Below, piece by piece: positions 23,162 through 33,835 of a DNA stretch of 64,000 bases. Under the pieces are notes generated by a model. That model saw nothing but the letters and a program-made list of their open reading frames with translations, ran no database searches and was not told the origin of the DNA. This DNA is from Plectrocnemia conspersa (lineage: Eukaryota > Arthropoda > Insecta > Trichoptera > Polycentropodidae): assembly GCA_009617715.1 (NCBI GenBank), contig VTFK01000469.1, forward strand, positions 62,001-126,000. Reading direction: 5' to 3'. Both the position numbers and the translations under genes were made by a program. The stretch's first letter is position 1; every line of letters starts with the position of its first letter.

Positions 23162-24290
23162 CCCTTTGCACTTATTACGATATTCGAACCGGGTACATAA
23201 TACTTTTTGAAATTTTGCTCCAGTAATTTTAAATATGGATTGACTTTCTCAATACTATGCTGCAAATCATTACTTGTATCTTCAGCATTAACATGGAGCA
23301 TCCAAAATATTTGAACGAATTCATCTCTTTTAAAAATATCTCGGAAAATTGCAGTTATGACGAGTGGAAAAATAATCCTTTGTATATTTTGCCGGCCACA
23401 ATCCCATATTAAAAATTACTCCAAGAAACGCATTCATTTCATCTAAGTTAATATCTAACCAATTATGCCATGTAGATCTTGACGATAACGTCATATTTGA
23501 AATCAGTATACTTGCACATCTATTGGTTTCTAAAATAATTTTCCCAACCAACTCATCAGTGTAAAATAATAATAATGTACAGTTTGCGGAAACTTGCGGC
23601 CCAGGACATTTAACACTTGGTGGCAAACATTAGTATTGATTTAGCACACTATCATTACCAGTTATTATTCTCCAATTTTCTAATGTGGTGATTCTGATTT
23701 GTTTAAGGTACCGCTTCTTCGTCTATTAATTATTAATTAAATCGCCTGCATTCCATCTTAGATTCACACCAATATGCCTAATTTCGACGTCACTTTCTTC
23801 ACTATCATCATTAGAAGATGAAAAATCAAAAATTAAATCCTCCCCATCACTATCATTACAAAACATATCATCACAATCATTGTATTTAGCCATATCACTA
23901 TTTCTTTTACAATAATATTTAAAAAAAGAAAACAGTCACTATATATAGTTTTACTTAGACATAAATTACGGACAACCGACACACTGTCGAAAACACGGTA
24001 GGCAATAAAAAGTCACGGACGCGTGTCAACCAAAGGACGAACGCCAACTGTTGCCTTCGGGAGAAGCTACAGCAATCCTGCCTTTAAATTTAGTCATCAA
24101 ATAAATCCCGATAAATAAGCTCTCCCCGGCTTGATTCAGGTAAAACTGATATTTTTTGATAAGATATGACTTGAAACTCTTGTCTACAACTCTGAAAAAA
24201 CGCCATTCAAAACATACACAGGAAATACCCAAAAATTTATGTTATATTTCATGAATTGAAATGGTGCGTCTGACACACCATCCGAGTAAA
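23162..24290 (-). mobile_element. piggyBac-like element, decayed
   Basis: The left end follows TTAA (23158-23161) with CCCTTTGCACTTATTACG. A subterminal block at about 24262-24287 (GGTGCGTCTGACACACCATC) resembles the inner right end of piggyBac-like elements, but the outermost right end and its TTAA are eroded. It contains a minus-strand transposase remnant. Confidence 0.7.
23330..23893 (-). pseudogene. piggyBac-like transposase N-terminal part
   Basis: Starting at the ATG at 23891-23893, the minus strand reads an acidic leader rich in Asp, Glu and Ser (DSDGEDLIFDFSSSNDDSEE) that ends in a stop at about 23726. The frame then resumes in the conserved block LLFYTDELVGKIILETN and WLDINLDEMNAFLGVIFNMG. 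This acidic leader followed by the DDE_Tnp_1_7 N-terminal domain is typical of piggyBac transposases. The catalytic Asp region is missing, so this is a truncated pseudogene. Confidence 0.8.
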
Positions 24291-25390
24291 AAAGCCAAAC
24301 GCTGGTGAGTCCCACGCACCTTACTTTAATACGTTAGTGAGCGGGCTCTAGTTATCAAGCAATATCATCATCACAATAGCTTCTCTCCCTTTTGTTTGGT
24401 CCTTTAATGTCTCTGAGGACACAGACACCTTCATGAGTTCAGTTATATTCTGGCCGCGACAAGAAAACATTTGTAGATTATACTTGTTTTTATTTAATCT
24501 CTGCGCTTTTTCGTTATATTATTTTATGTAATTGTGTTTTTTCAACTATTTCGTGATAATACATGATCTATAATATATTGAGTAATTTTCATACCAACTC
24601 TAAAATTTTTAATATTTTGTTTTGTAATTTTTACTGTGATCATTATAAAATAGATGAGAGAGAAGATACATTGTTAGAAGATATTCTTTCCCAATTTCCT
24701 AGCGAAGATAATGAAGCCATCAATGATCAGTGATTCTGAAGATGTTTTCAAGTTAAAAGTCCACAGAAGTGGAAGACTGCGTTTCATGCATTTATTAGAC
24801 TCAAGATTATACTATTCAACATGTTAATGCCCTGGCATTGCGTATTGGTATAATATATTTAATGTCAGCTACGAGAAGCTGGTCCAATTTGTATCATTTA
24901 ATTTTAATATTTTGACATTCTTTTCTTTTTTTTTTTATTATGTATTCTTTTTAGAGTATTGCTTTTCAGTAACCCTCCAGTCTCAGTTGAGCAGGATAAG
25001 AGGGAGTTTACTATGTATAAAAAATCTTTTTCTTTTTATTACCTCTTTATTTACTCAGCATAAGAGAAGGAATAAAAAATGAAAACACTACATTTTATAA
25101 TATAAACTTTATAATTTGTATAAATGGACGGAATACAATTTGGAATTGCCAAATTAAATTGATATAGATCAAAATAAAAATAAAAAAGTTCTTAAAAAAA
25201 TTAAATTAAAATATCATTTAATTTGCATTGTATAAAATTAATGACTAATCCTATATAAAAAAAATGTTGTAATTCACACTGTTAATTTGATAGTAAATCA
25301 ATATTTTATAAAATTCAGTCAGTTTTAATATTGATGGAAATATGATTGATGTTGTATAATATATTTGAATGTATTATGAGATAACTTATA
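24291..25390. other. Non-coding stretch with possible acidic transposase relic
   Basis: No gene is supported. A short frame at about 24650-24730 (EDTLLEDILSQFPSED) resembles the acidic leader of piggyBac-like transposases but is too short to call. Confidence 0.4.
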
Positions 25391-25394
25391 TTAA

Positions 25395-25662
25395 CCACTT
25401 CCCGGTCACAGTATTTTTTTAAAAATTACTCATAAACTTATTGCATGGACCCACCCTTTCCTGTGCATGGAAAGTATAAAAACATACAGATGTAAAGTAT
25501 AAAAAAAGAAAGTATAAAAACATACAGATGTAAAACATTTTAAAATATTCATACAAATTTAATATATAACAAAAAAATGCTATAATTTTTATGAAAAGTT
25601 TGGTGATTTTTGAGATGAGAATTCACAAAATACAACTTTCTCAGGCATGACCGAGAATGGGG
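25395..25662. mobile_element. piggyBac-like MITE candidate
   Basis: The left end follows TTAA with CCACTTCCCGGTCA; the right end, inverted, reads CCCCATTCTCGGTCATG. The right target site reads TAAT, one change from TTAA. The interior holds a direct duplication of ATAAAAACATACAGATGTAA at about 25475 and 25513. Confidence 0.55.
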
Positions 25663-26176
25663 TAATAATGATCATATATCAAAATGAATTGTGCACTTAA
25701 ATATTTAACCATTATAATTAAAAATATTTCTAAAAATTGACAGAATAAAATATTTATCAATTTATAATGAAATTTAACAAAATAAAACATTAATTTGTAT
25801 ACAACTTACTGATATGGCATTACATATATAATTTAATTTTTTTTATCCAAGTATTACAAAAATCTTTATGAAATTCAGTCAAGTTTATTTTTGCTGGCAT
25901 TTATAAGGCAGCACTTTGAGGCACTAGTTTTACAAGAGGTATGCTTTCAGACTTAACTGTATTTGTGCGCTTATCTACTGCTTATATTTCAAATTACATT
26001 TGTTATATATACATAAAAAAACATGTAAAAAATCAGATCTAATATAATATTGCCAATATCGACCCTTGCGTCGTTAATTATGAAACATAATTTGACAACA
26101 CAAGAATTAATTATGCTAAACACTAACAAAATAATATCATATTAATAAAAAAAGTGGCAATGATTTTGTTGATACA

Positions 26177-26350
26177 TTAGGCATATGAGACTTTCTGCTC
26201 GTATGCATGATCTTCCCAGTCATACTGTGTCGTCAGAGCGTTGTGTCTAAGTCCACACAACTTAGGCCCAAACCTTAGCATGACAATGATGATGCAGACG
26301 ATGAACATCATCAATGCTGCCACAGCCGGGTATAAGATAATCAACGGCAT
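26177..26350 (-). CDS. 57-aa single-pass membrane microprotein, second frame
   Basis: I do not recognise this protein. The complete frame starts at the ATG at 26348-26350, seven bases after the stop of the upstream frame, and ends in TAA. Residues 3-25 form one clean hydrophobic segment (IILYPAVAALMMFIVCIIIV), followed by LRFGPKLCG and a polar tail with TQYDWEDHAYEQK. Length, single transmembrane segment and ordered tail are typical of conserved small membrane proteins, not of random AT-rich sequence, and its GC content is well above its surroundings. No independent promoter or acceptor is visible between the two frames, so it is probably read from the same mRNA by reinitiation or leaky scanning. 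Homology must be tested. Confidence 0.6.
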   Translation of the reverse strand: MPLIILYPAVAALMMFIVCIIIVMLRFGPKLCGLRHNALTTQYDWEDHAYEQKVSYA

Positions 26351-26357
26351 TTTCAAC

Positions 26358-26773
26358 TCAGATGTCGCTCTCCCTCTTATGGAGTTCCAAGTATTCTTGA
26401 GGAGTCTTCGGTGCGGGTCTAGTAATCACAGATATGCCCTTCTCTAATTCGGTGTAATCCAATGACGGCTGCTTGTGAGGGGTCGCCGTCCACAGTGACA
26501 CTAGCCAACGATTACCTGCAAATAACAATTCAATAATTTGCAACAATCGATAATAACCCTACAATAAATCCAATAAAAACGTACCCGTGTGTCTATCCTG
26601 CCAGTACTCAGAATATTTGGAACAGCAGCAGCAAACGACGTTCAAGATTAACAGGAACCCGCCGATGACTGAACAAATGGCGATCGCTATGTAAAAGGCG
26701 AGAAGTCACCGTAGATATGTTTCTTGAAGAACGGATTGTCTAAATATGCAGTTCTATCCTCAATCTTAGACAT
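26358..26773 (-). CDS. Small single-pass membrane protein, first frame (frameshift in exon 1)
   Basis: I do not recognise the family. On the minus strand, exon 26585-26800 contains the ATG at 26771-26773. It codes for EDRTAYLDNPFFKKHIYGDF, then one transmembrane segment (AIAICSVIGGFLLILNVV) directly followed by CCCC, and SEYWQDRHTG. A 69-nt intron (donor gtacgt, acceptor tttgcag) leads to exon 26177-26515 with RWLVSLWTATPHKQPS and the C-terminus YLELHKRESDI before TGA. The tail ends in a hydrophobic residue and could bind PDZ domains. The reading frame slips by one base at a run of four T near 26695, just before the membrane segment. A missing T in a homopolymer (sequencing error) or a recent mutation would explain it. 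The intron rules out a processed retrocopy. A small upstream frame (MRMNGCHV) starts at 26791 and overlaps the start codon. Confidence 0.6.
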
Positions 26774-27253
26774 GGCAGCCGTTCATGCGCATTGGTATAT
26801 CTGAAAATAAAACATTGCAAGTGATTAGGAAAGCGTTACTATAAATTAATTACAGGTATAATAGTGGCAGCGACGCATTACATTAATATAAGATAAAAAA
26901 ATAAGGACATTAACAACACATATTGAGTGGTCAAAGAAATATAAAAAAACATGTGTTTGATCTCAAGAATGGCAATAGTTAAATGATAACAACCAAAGGT
27001 ATTGGCTCACGTTGGTTTGAAACAAAGCAGAACAAATTACAAATAATATTTTGGTTTGAATGTATTGCTTTCACAAGCATTATAGATTAATAGAAATAAG
27101 AAAATTGTGTTTATTACAAAAGAGAAAGTTATAGAAAATGCGGAGAGATTGAAATATCACCAGTTTTGTAAGTTAGCATGAATAAAGGTATGATGTTCCT
27201 AGTTCTTTGATCAACGAAATGTATGAGAAATTTGGTGAGGTGCAGTTTTGCAG

Positions 27254-27376
27254 AAACATTTTAAAACGTATCTCATTGGACAGGATTTCGTGAGAAAGAG
27301 ACTAGATGAGTCTCAAGCACAGTTATGTGATGTTTTTATTGAAGAGTTCATGAAGAAGTTGGTTATTGTATTCAAC
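27254..27376 (+). other. Short unidentified coding-like stretch
   Basis: After tttgcag the frame reads QDFVRKRLDESQAQLCDVFI and EEFMKKLVIVF without stops and with balanced amino acids. A second codon-like piece lies at 27109-27180 (FITKEKVIENAERLKYHQF). It may be the relic of a transposase or an exon of an unknown gene. It runs into CCCTTTCACC, a piggyBac-like terminus without an intact TTAA. Confidence 0.3.
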
Positions 27377-27399
27377 CCTTTCACCACAGCTGATATTTT

Positions 27400-29556
27400 T
27401 GCGCGTTATTTCGAAGTTTGCTAATATGTGGGAGAGTACCTATTTATGCGATAAGTTATTTAAATATTATTTCAATAAAATAAAGTGTTTTTTAACCTAA
27501 AATTATACAAAAAAATAGCATATTACAAAGTTACAGCTTATCAGCGCCAAGATTGGCATTGTGTTAGAGTGGGCACAGGTGACCTGACCCTCAAATAAGT
27601 ATTAAATTATGAATTTTTGTATTAAACACATGCAGTGTTGTGCTTTATATACATATAAAACAGATCGATTACTATAGATGCAGGCAAAAAACAACAATAA
27701 TGGTTTATACACATCAATATGATAAATAAAAATAGACTACAGGTAAAATACATAAGATTTAACACACGAAGAACCCAATGTAATAACATGTTAACCGATT
27801 TTTGTCGAAAATTAATTTATAATATCCACGTTTTGTGTTCACTTTTAAATGTAAACGGCTAGAAATCTTAATAGTTATGTTAATAAAATGCTTTAGTGCT
27901 ATTAGAGATTCTGGAATGAGTGTTTACTCAGAAGACCACACCCAAACCAAACATATCGGACAAAATTAAAATGAAAACAAACGCCGTTGTAGTCGAAACT
28001 TTATAATATAAACTCAATCTTAATGCTCGTAACAGGCCCAACGAAAGCACTGTTCAAAGTTATAAAGTTAAGAATGGTAAAACATTAGACATAACAGAAT
28101 ATAAACGCTTAACGCGCGTTAAATTAAATTATAACATGAGACACACCCAGTGGGCGTGGCAGACAAATTGGAAGAACGCAAGGAACTGAATTATAAAGGT
28201 GATCAAAATGTGGTACGCGCGTACGTAATATACGTATATATAAAAAACAAAATACGCAATCGCAGATAGTAGCTCGTAATAGATAATAGCCTGTGTGAAC
28301 CTTTGCGGACGTAACCGAGTGCGCGACCAGAAACCAACGAACAATGCCGCAGGGCGAGAGTTGCTAGTATGCAATATGTTGAAATCTCGGTTTTAAAAAG
28401 AAAAATTAATATTTTTCTATTGTAAACAAAATACGTCAAATTTACTTATAATACAATATAAATAAATTTTATTTTAAATTTATTATTTAGTTACATTAAA
28501 TTATACTAGCACACAGATCCTTTTAGAGAAAATCCGAGAGCTGGAGTAGTTGCTAGCTGAAATATTCAGCGTTGCTCGAATTATTTGTGATTAGAAACTA
28601 GACTATTTATTGACTACATTTTTTTTAAATAATTCAACTATTGTTTTGAATGTATATTAATACATTTGGGGCCTAGTTGCTTATTCATTTATTATGGCCA
28701 AAACTTGGTGACCCTCTGGTAACACTGATGTGACGACAGTGGAAGGCAGCACATTCTTTTGGTGAACTTCGACGGGAATTCAACGGCCGACGGTGCCTCG
28801 TCCACCATTCACTCATATATTTCAATAACAAACATGTAAACTCTATATACTTTTAATAAAATACTACTGAAGTGGCCCAGTCTAATTATCACCTAAACCA
28901 CCCATCCACCATGCATTCAATAAATTATATTTGTAATGCTTATTAATAATCCCTCGAAAGTTCCCAATCCATAAAAAACTTCTTTAGTTGACCTTGGAAA
29001 AGAAGGTGATTCCAAATTAACCTCAACAACTTTAAAATATTGCTCCTTAAATTTACTTATGGTATTTGCAAAGCAAGTCTTACATGATATCGCAATATTT
29101 AAAAGTTAAAAGGAATCTGCGTATTTTCGCTGTTAGTCTTGTGGCGGCGTTCTGACAGTTCTCAGTGCTGCCACACCACCGCTCAACTTGTGAAGCGGGT
29201 GGTTTTTAAACTAATTTTTATTTGTTAAAATATACATTTTTTTTTTCACTCGCCATGACAACGGTCTAACACCCCAGGTCCTCGCCAGCTCTCTAAAAAA
29301 GGTCGTTTAATTACGTAGCCCCAAGAACCACTAACGCTACAGTCTAACTGTCGCTACAATGGCATTGAGCACATTACCTCCATTGATATCTTCCCTAGCC
29401 CGGAGAACCAACTCAGTCTTTTATATACGTCTGTTTTTTGCAGTGGTGTGCGATTAGGATGATCAAAACATATTTGAATCATCATGTTCTCCTGATATTA
29501 TTTCAATATCTTTGTTAATAATTTTTGAAATTCAGTGTTTAACATATCATTTACGG
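27400..29556. other. Non-coding stretch upstream of the membrane-protein locus
   Basis: No gene is recognised. The CG-richer patch at 28260-28370 could hold the promoter or 5' UTR of the minus-strand locus at 26.2-26.8 kb, but no donor could be fixed. A second CG-richer patch lies at about 28730-28800. Confidence 0.35.
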
Positions 29557-29661
29557 CAGGACCGGTCTTAGGTTATTTGGCGCCCTAAGCAAAAACCCCT
29601 TCTAATATTACCTTAGTAACTTAATTAAAAAAAAAAACATAGTAAGAAAGAGAGATAAATT

Positions 29662-30042
29662 CTACTGTAGCGGCTCAATCTGTGTCTGATACTTGTCACC
29701 ATTCGTCGCCAAATTATGCAATGTTAATTATTCGAATAAGTAAAATAAATGTTTTGGTTCGTATAATTTTTAGGCCTTTATGTGTATTTAACGGATCCAG
29801 CCATCACAAGGCCTAGGTGCGAATGACAGATCTAGACGTCATTAACTTTTCAACCTTATTTCACAGTTGTTTAATAATATATTTTAAGGTTGAAAATTGC
29901 TTGAACGAAATATTAGAACACTTATCAAAGGATATATCTTAAGGTTTGCTTAAAAACATTTATAGATATATTAAAATTAAATATTTTAAGGGCGGTGATG
30001 GTGACAGGTGGTAAGTATACACAGATTGAGCCGCTGCAGTAG
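29662..30042. mobile_element. Element with 24-bp terminal inverted repeats
   Basis: The left end CTACTGTAGCGGCTCAATCT and the right end AGATTGAGCCGCTGCAGTAG belong to a 24-bp inverted repeat with one mismatch, and looser similarity extends inward through a GTGACA-containing segment. It overlaps the left part of the copy-2 repeat, so the order of insertion is unclear. Confidence 0.55.
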
Positions 30043-30512
30043 TATTTTATTGATGATTAATGAAGTTTACATGATTATAAGGCGGACGCGAGACGACGCG
30101 TCCGAATGCGCGGAAGATTGCCAGTCGAGAAAAACCGCCATGCTAGTGCCTACTCAAGTACCGATCAGTTTTGGCCATAACAAATCTAGGCTCCCACATA
30201 TTTTTCAAAGAATTATTGGTGCTTTCAATTCTCGCCACTGTTGCGCTATTATTGATTAATAATAATTGTATGGAGTGCGGGAGTAAGTCCCCATTTTTGT
30301 ATGGAAGAACGGTTTTTACAAATAGCACCCATATGTTGGACACATAACACTTATGAATTAAAAAAACTTTAAATATAAATTGACATGTTAATTTTATTTT
30401 ATGAAGTAACAGGATAAGTTTATGTATAAAAATTCATATCTTTATTTATTAAAAAAAGCGCAGCGCACGGAAGTTAAATGGAATTTTTTTGAACGCAGCC
30501 AAAAAGTTATTA
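29792..30512. mobile_element. Dispersed repeat, copy 2
   Basis: It aligns with 10534-11019 in the same orientation over most of its length, sharing for example CACAGTTGTTTAATA, AGAATTATTGGTGCTT and TTTATGAAGTAACAG. Relative to copy 1 it carries about 205 extra bases at 29999-30205. TTAA precedes it at 29788-29791; the right TTAA is not preserved. Confidence 0.7.
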
Positions 30513-31871
30513 TATAAAAGTACACAAACTTTTTTATTATTTAATTTTTTTTATTAGCAGAAAACCCGATGACGAATTATATTTTTACTTGCAACACTTA
30601 TTCTAACGTCTTCCATGCTGTCAGAATTTTGCTAACAAACTAAGATTCGACAATTCGTTAAGTGAATAACGAACCTAAGGCGCAATTAACAATGATGTTT
30701 TATATATAACAATAGTAAGAAATGATTGATAAGCATATAACGAGATTATGACTTATAGCCTGAACATAAAGGAAAAGTAATGACAATAGATTTAAACTTC
30801 GGGATACGAATATGAAACTTATACTTGAGCATTTGATTCAGTATAATGATTCAAGTAATGTGACATAAGTATAGACAATTATGAATACATAAATCAAGTT
30901 AACAATAGTCATGTGTATGTAAATACACCAACATAACTAAAATTTATGGTTTAGGCAGCTTCCATAAATTATGTCACAGGCTTAGGAAGGTTAAATATTC
31001 ACTAAAAACCTGTGACATCTTTTATAGAAGCCGCCTTATTGTAAAATTATTATTGCATGTGTATATTGTATATCTTATGGTTAAATTTGCTCAACTAAAT
31101 ACACATTTGTTCCACAACGAGCAACGCAACTTTAAATAAATGTTTTTTTTTGTAGTACGTAATTTCATTACGTTGTCAGGTTGCTACTATCAATGCATTT
31201 TACGTATGCTGAGTTGAAATGGTCCACTGAATTCATTTAAAGTTGATATTTATCGCGATATTTTGTCATGCTGTCATTCAGTACACCGTAATGCTCATTT
31301 TTCAGTCTGCCTTTATAGATAGCCGTATACTTTTATTTAGCGGTCATTAATTTTACTTTTGCTTTCCAGTTTGGGTGTGAGATTGTTCATTTTGAAATAC
31401 ATATTGTATTTTAGTTTATACAACACACTATACATATATGCGTGTCTGTACTGGCATCCATATGGTTGTTCCATGTCTTTGTGTTTTTTAAGGTGCAGGT
31501 TAAAGAACTTATTAAAACGTTGAACATTTATTAAATTATATATTCTCCATCTTTTTCTACAATTATGTCAATACATTTTTATATATCTGATTCGAAAAAT
31601 AATGTATTCTTAGAAGCAATAAATTCTTTGATGTCGTTTTTTATGCGTCTATGTAAAATATTTTTTTCTTCCTAAGAACTGTTGCACGGATTTATATAGA
31701 TATTAGGTTTTTTGGTGCTTAAACGTTTCGGGTTTGTCGGCGTAGACACGATTTTAGCGTAATGCTCTATGAGGTAGTGCCTCATCAGAGAATAAAATTT
31801 TCTATGAAAATTCAGAATCTTCCTTCGCTGTCCATGGTCTCTGGGCTTCAGTTCTTGTGATATTTGAATTT
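30513..31871. other. AT-rich stretch without gene
   Basis: I see no supported gene. An inverted pair, CATAAATTATGTCACAGG at about 30963 and CCTGTGACATCTTTTATAGAAG at about 31010, may mark a small degenerate element. Confidence 0.4.
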
Positions 31872-32128
31872 ATTAGATGCTCTACAAAACTTGTAAAGCA
31901 TAAACTTGTAAAGCATAAAGTTTGGTTAATATATTTGTTTTGTATAATTAACCGTTTTTGAGATATAGCGCGAAGAGTGGGAAGCGTACATCAGTTTATA
32001 GAATCAAGCGAGTATACATCGAGTAGACCTGCTTAACTTGGTATAAGCTTTGAAAAAGTAAACATTCGTGAAAAAATTGGTCTCGGCAAGTCGTTTGAAC
32101 AGTAATTTTATTACTTTCTTCTTTGTAT

Positions 32129-33209
32129 TATTAGGAATTAAGAATGAAATATTGCTCGACAAGAAATTTGTGCGAAAAAATTGAAAGAGTTGAGAGATGT
32201 CCTTACGGAGTATGTACCAGATGATAAGACGACCATTTCCAAATTAGGAGAAAAATATTTAACTGATATCATAATTACAACGAAGATTGGATCATTCACT
32301 ATTTTTTCTTTTTGCGATGCTAAAGCTTATATTTTATCCAAATCTTGGTATGAAAATAAAAAAGGCACTTCGGAAGAAGAACGCTTGCGCGTATTGGAAG
32401 CTGCTGCGGCGATTATTAGAGAAGATATTCGATCTTCTGTTGTTGAGACCATGTCCTATCCGCCCCCGAGTAAAATGTTGGACAATATTAATGAAGAAAT
32501 TCCAAAAACTTTATTATATTTTCTGCAAGAAGTTATTATAAAGAACAGAAAAGGAAAGCCGGGGCATTTAAAAACGAAATAGACAGCTATAAGTCTTCCA
32601 TACGAAAACAGTCCTTTTCATCGCAGTTATTAATAGGCCTATCTGTAATTTTTCATAGAAGAAATGGATCAAAAAAGACGTTTGGATGTTTTGTCAAGTT
32701 TAGGGTTTTTTGCTTCATATAGTGATGCTATAAAATATGAAATTTCAGCTATTTATCACCCACAGCCTCGTAATCAACCATCAGAGTCAGGTGCCTTAGT
32801 ACAGTATGTAGCGGACAATGCAGATATACATATTTATACTCTTGATGGCTATAATACTGTTCATATAATGGAAATAATAAAAATAATAACTCCAAAATCT
32901 GCAGTTATATCCGATGAACGCATAAAGAAATTTACAACAAAACCAAGTGCAAAGAAGTTAGCAGCAGTATCACATATACCCCTTCTAGTGTATGAAAAGC
33001 ATGTCGTACCTGAATTGAGCAGGATTCAAGTAAAAAAATTTAATGATGTAGAAGATCTAACCGAACAAATGTTTAATGTAGTTGATTTATTGTGGATGTA
33101 CAGATAGTGGAAAAATATCTCACCGTTGCCAGGGTGGAATGGATTTATTGAACAACTTACAAAAAACAATGAGAACTTTGTAATTTCTCGGATTCTGTTT
33201 CTTACTTTT
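32129..33209 (+). pseudogene. Unclassified mobile-element protein, 5' part
   Basis: Three frame segments read as one protein: 32129-32582 (LDKKFVRK, EYVPDDKTTISKLGEKYL, SVVETMSYPPPSKML), 32664-33107 (GSKR-like start KRRLDVLSSLGFFASYSD, HPQPRNQPSESGALVQYVADN, YTLDGYNTVHIMEIIKIITP), and 33138-33209 (GWNGFIEQLTKNNENF). A stop-rich gap at 32583-32663 and a stop at 33105 break it. I have the impression that this is a large multi-copy protein seen in several invertebrate genomes, but I cannot name its family or catalytic class. Confidence 0.6.
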
Positions 33210-33214
33210 AGTTA

Positions 33215-33825
33215 TGGGGACCCCGAGACGACCGTCCGTGACGCAGCATAAAGTGAAAGTGACTGTCCCGCTGAGCCGCGCGCCCTAACTAAGCGGCGTC
33301 GTACAATAACACCGCATCCCCGCCACCGCGAGCTACGCGCGGAGTGGGGATGCGGACCCCGAGACGACCGTCCGTAACGCAGCATGAGTGAAAGTGAAGT
33401 CCCGCTGAGCCGCGCGCCCGAACTATGTGGCGTTGTACAACCACACCGCACCCCCGCCACCGCAAGCAACGCGCGGAGTGGGGATACTGTTGCACACCCG
33501 ACCGGGATTATAAGGAGGTACCAAATGGCTCACTTTACACATTCTACTCAGGACTTCTGACACTGCAACACTCACTGGACTACACGGATTCTACACCTCG
33601 CCTCCTGTTCGAGCAACCATCTCCAGGACACGCGCTCGAGGTTTAATATCGACGACTGTCGAAGGATCCCAGTCAACACGTGTCAAGAACGTACCGGACG
33701 ATTTCATAAGGGCCACTTTGTACAGTTCGCTGTACAAACGTCCTATCACAGATCGTCAACCGGACTGCTGATAACTACAAAACAGAAGCGTAACCCCACG
33801 ACCGCTTCATAGTCATCATCCTGCA
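33215..33825 (+). mobile_element. Solo-LTR-like insertion, 611 bp
   Basis: The segment begins TG, ends CA and is flanked by AGTTA (33210-33214) and AGTAA (33826-33830), a near 5-bp target duplication. It interrupts the element coding region exactly between GWNGFIEQ and TFDQPLYIKA parts. It carries a 136-bp tandem repeat in its first half and a TATA-like ATTATAAGG at about 33508. This is the layout of an LTR with repeated U3 enhancers, but no internal retrotransposon sequence or second LTR is present. Confidence 0.55.
33221..33487. repeat. GC-rich tandem repeat, 136-bp unit, two copies
   Basis: Copy one starts at 33221 and copy two at 33357, both with CCCCGAGACGACCGTCCGT. Both continue through CCGCTGAGCCGCGCGCCC to GCGCGGAGTGGGGAT with scattered differences. 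It is by far one of the most GC-rich stretches in an otherwise AT-rich window. Confidence 0.9.
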
Positions 33826-33835
33826 AGTAATATGA

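Noticed and set aside
33212..33495. Minus-strand Arg/Gly/Ser-rich open frames in the GC-rich repeat
   Set aside because: They arise from the two copies of the GC-rich tandem repeat, are repeated internally, and show no domain.
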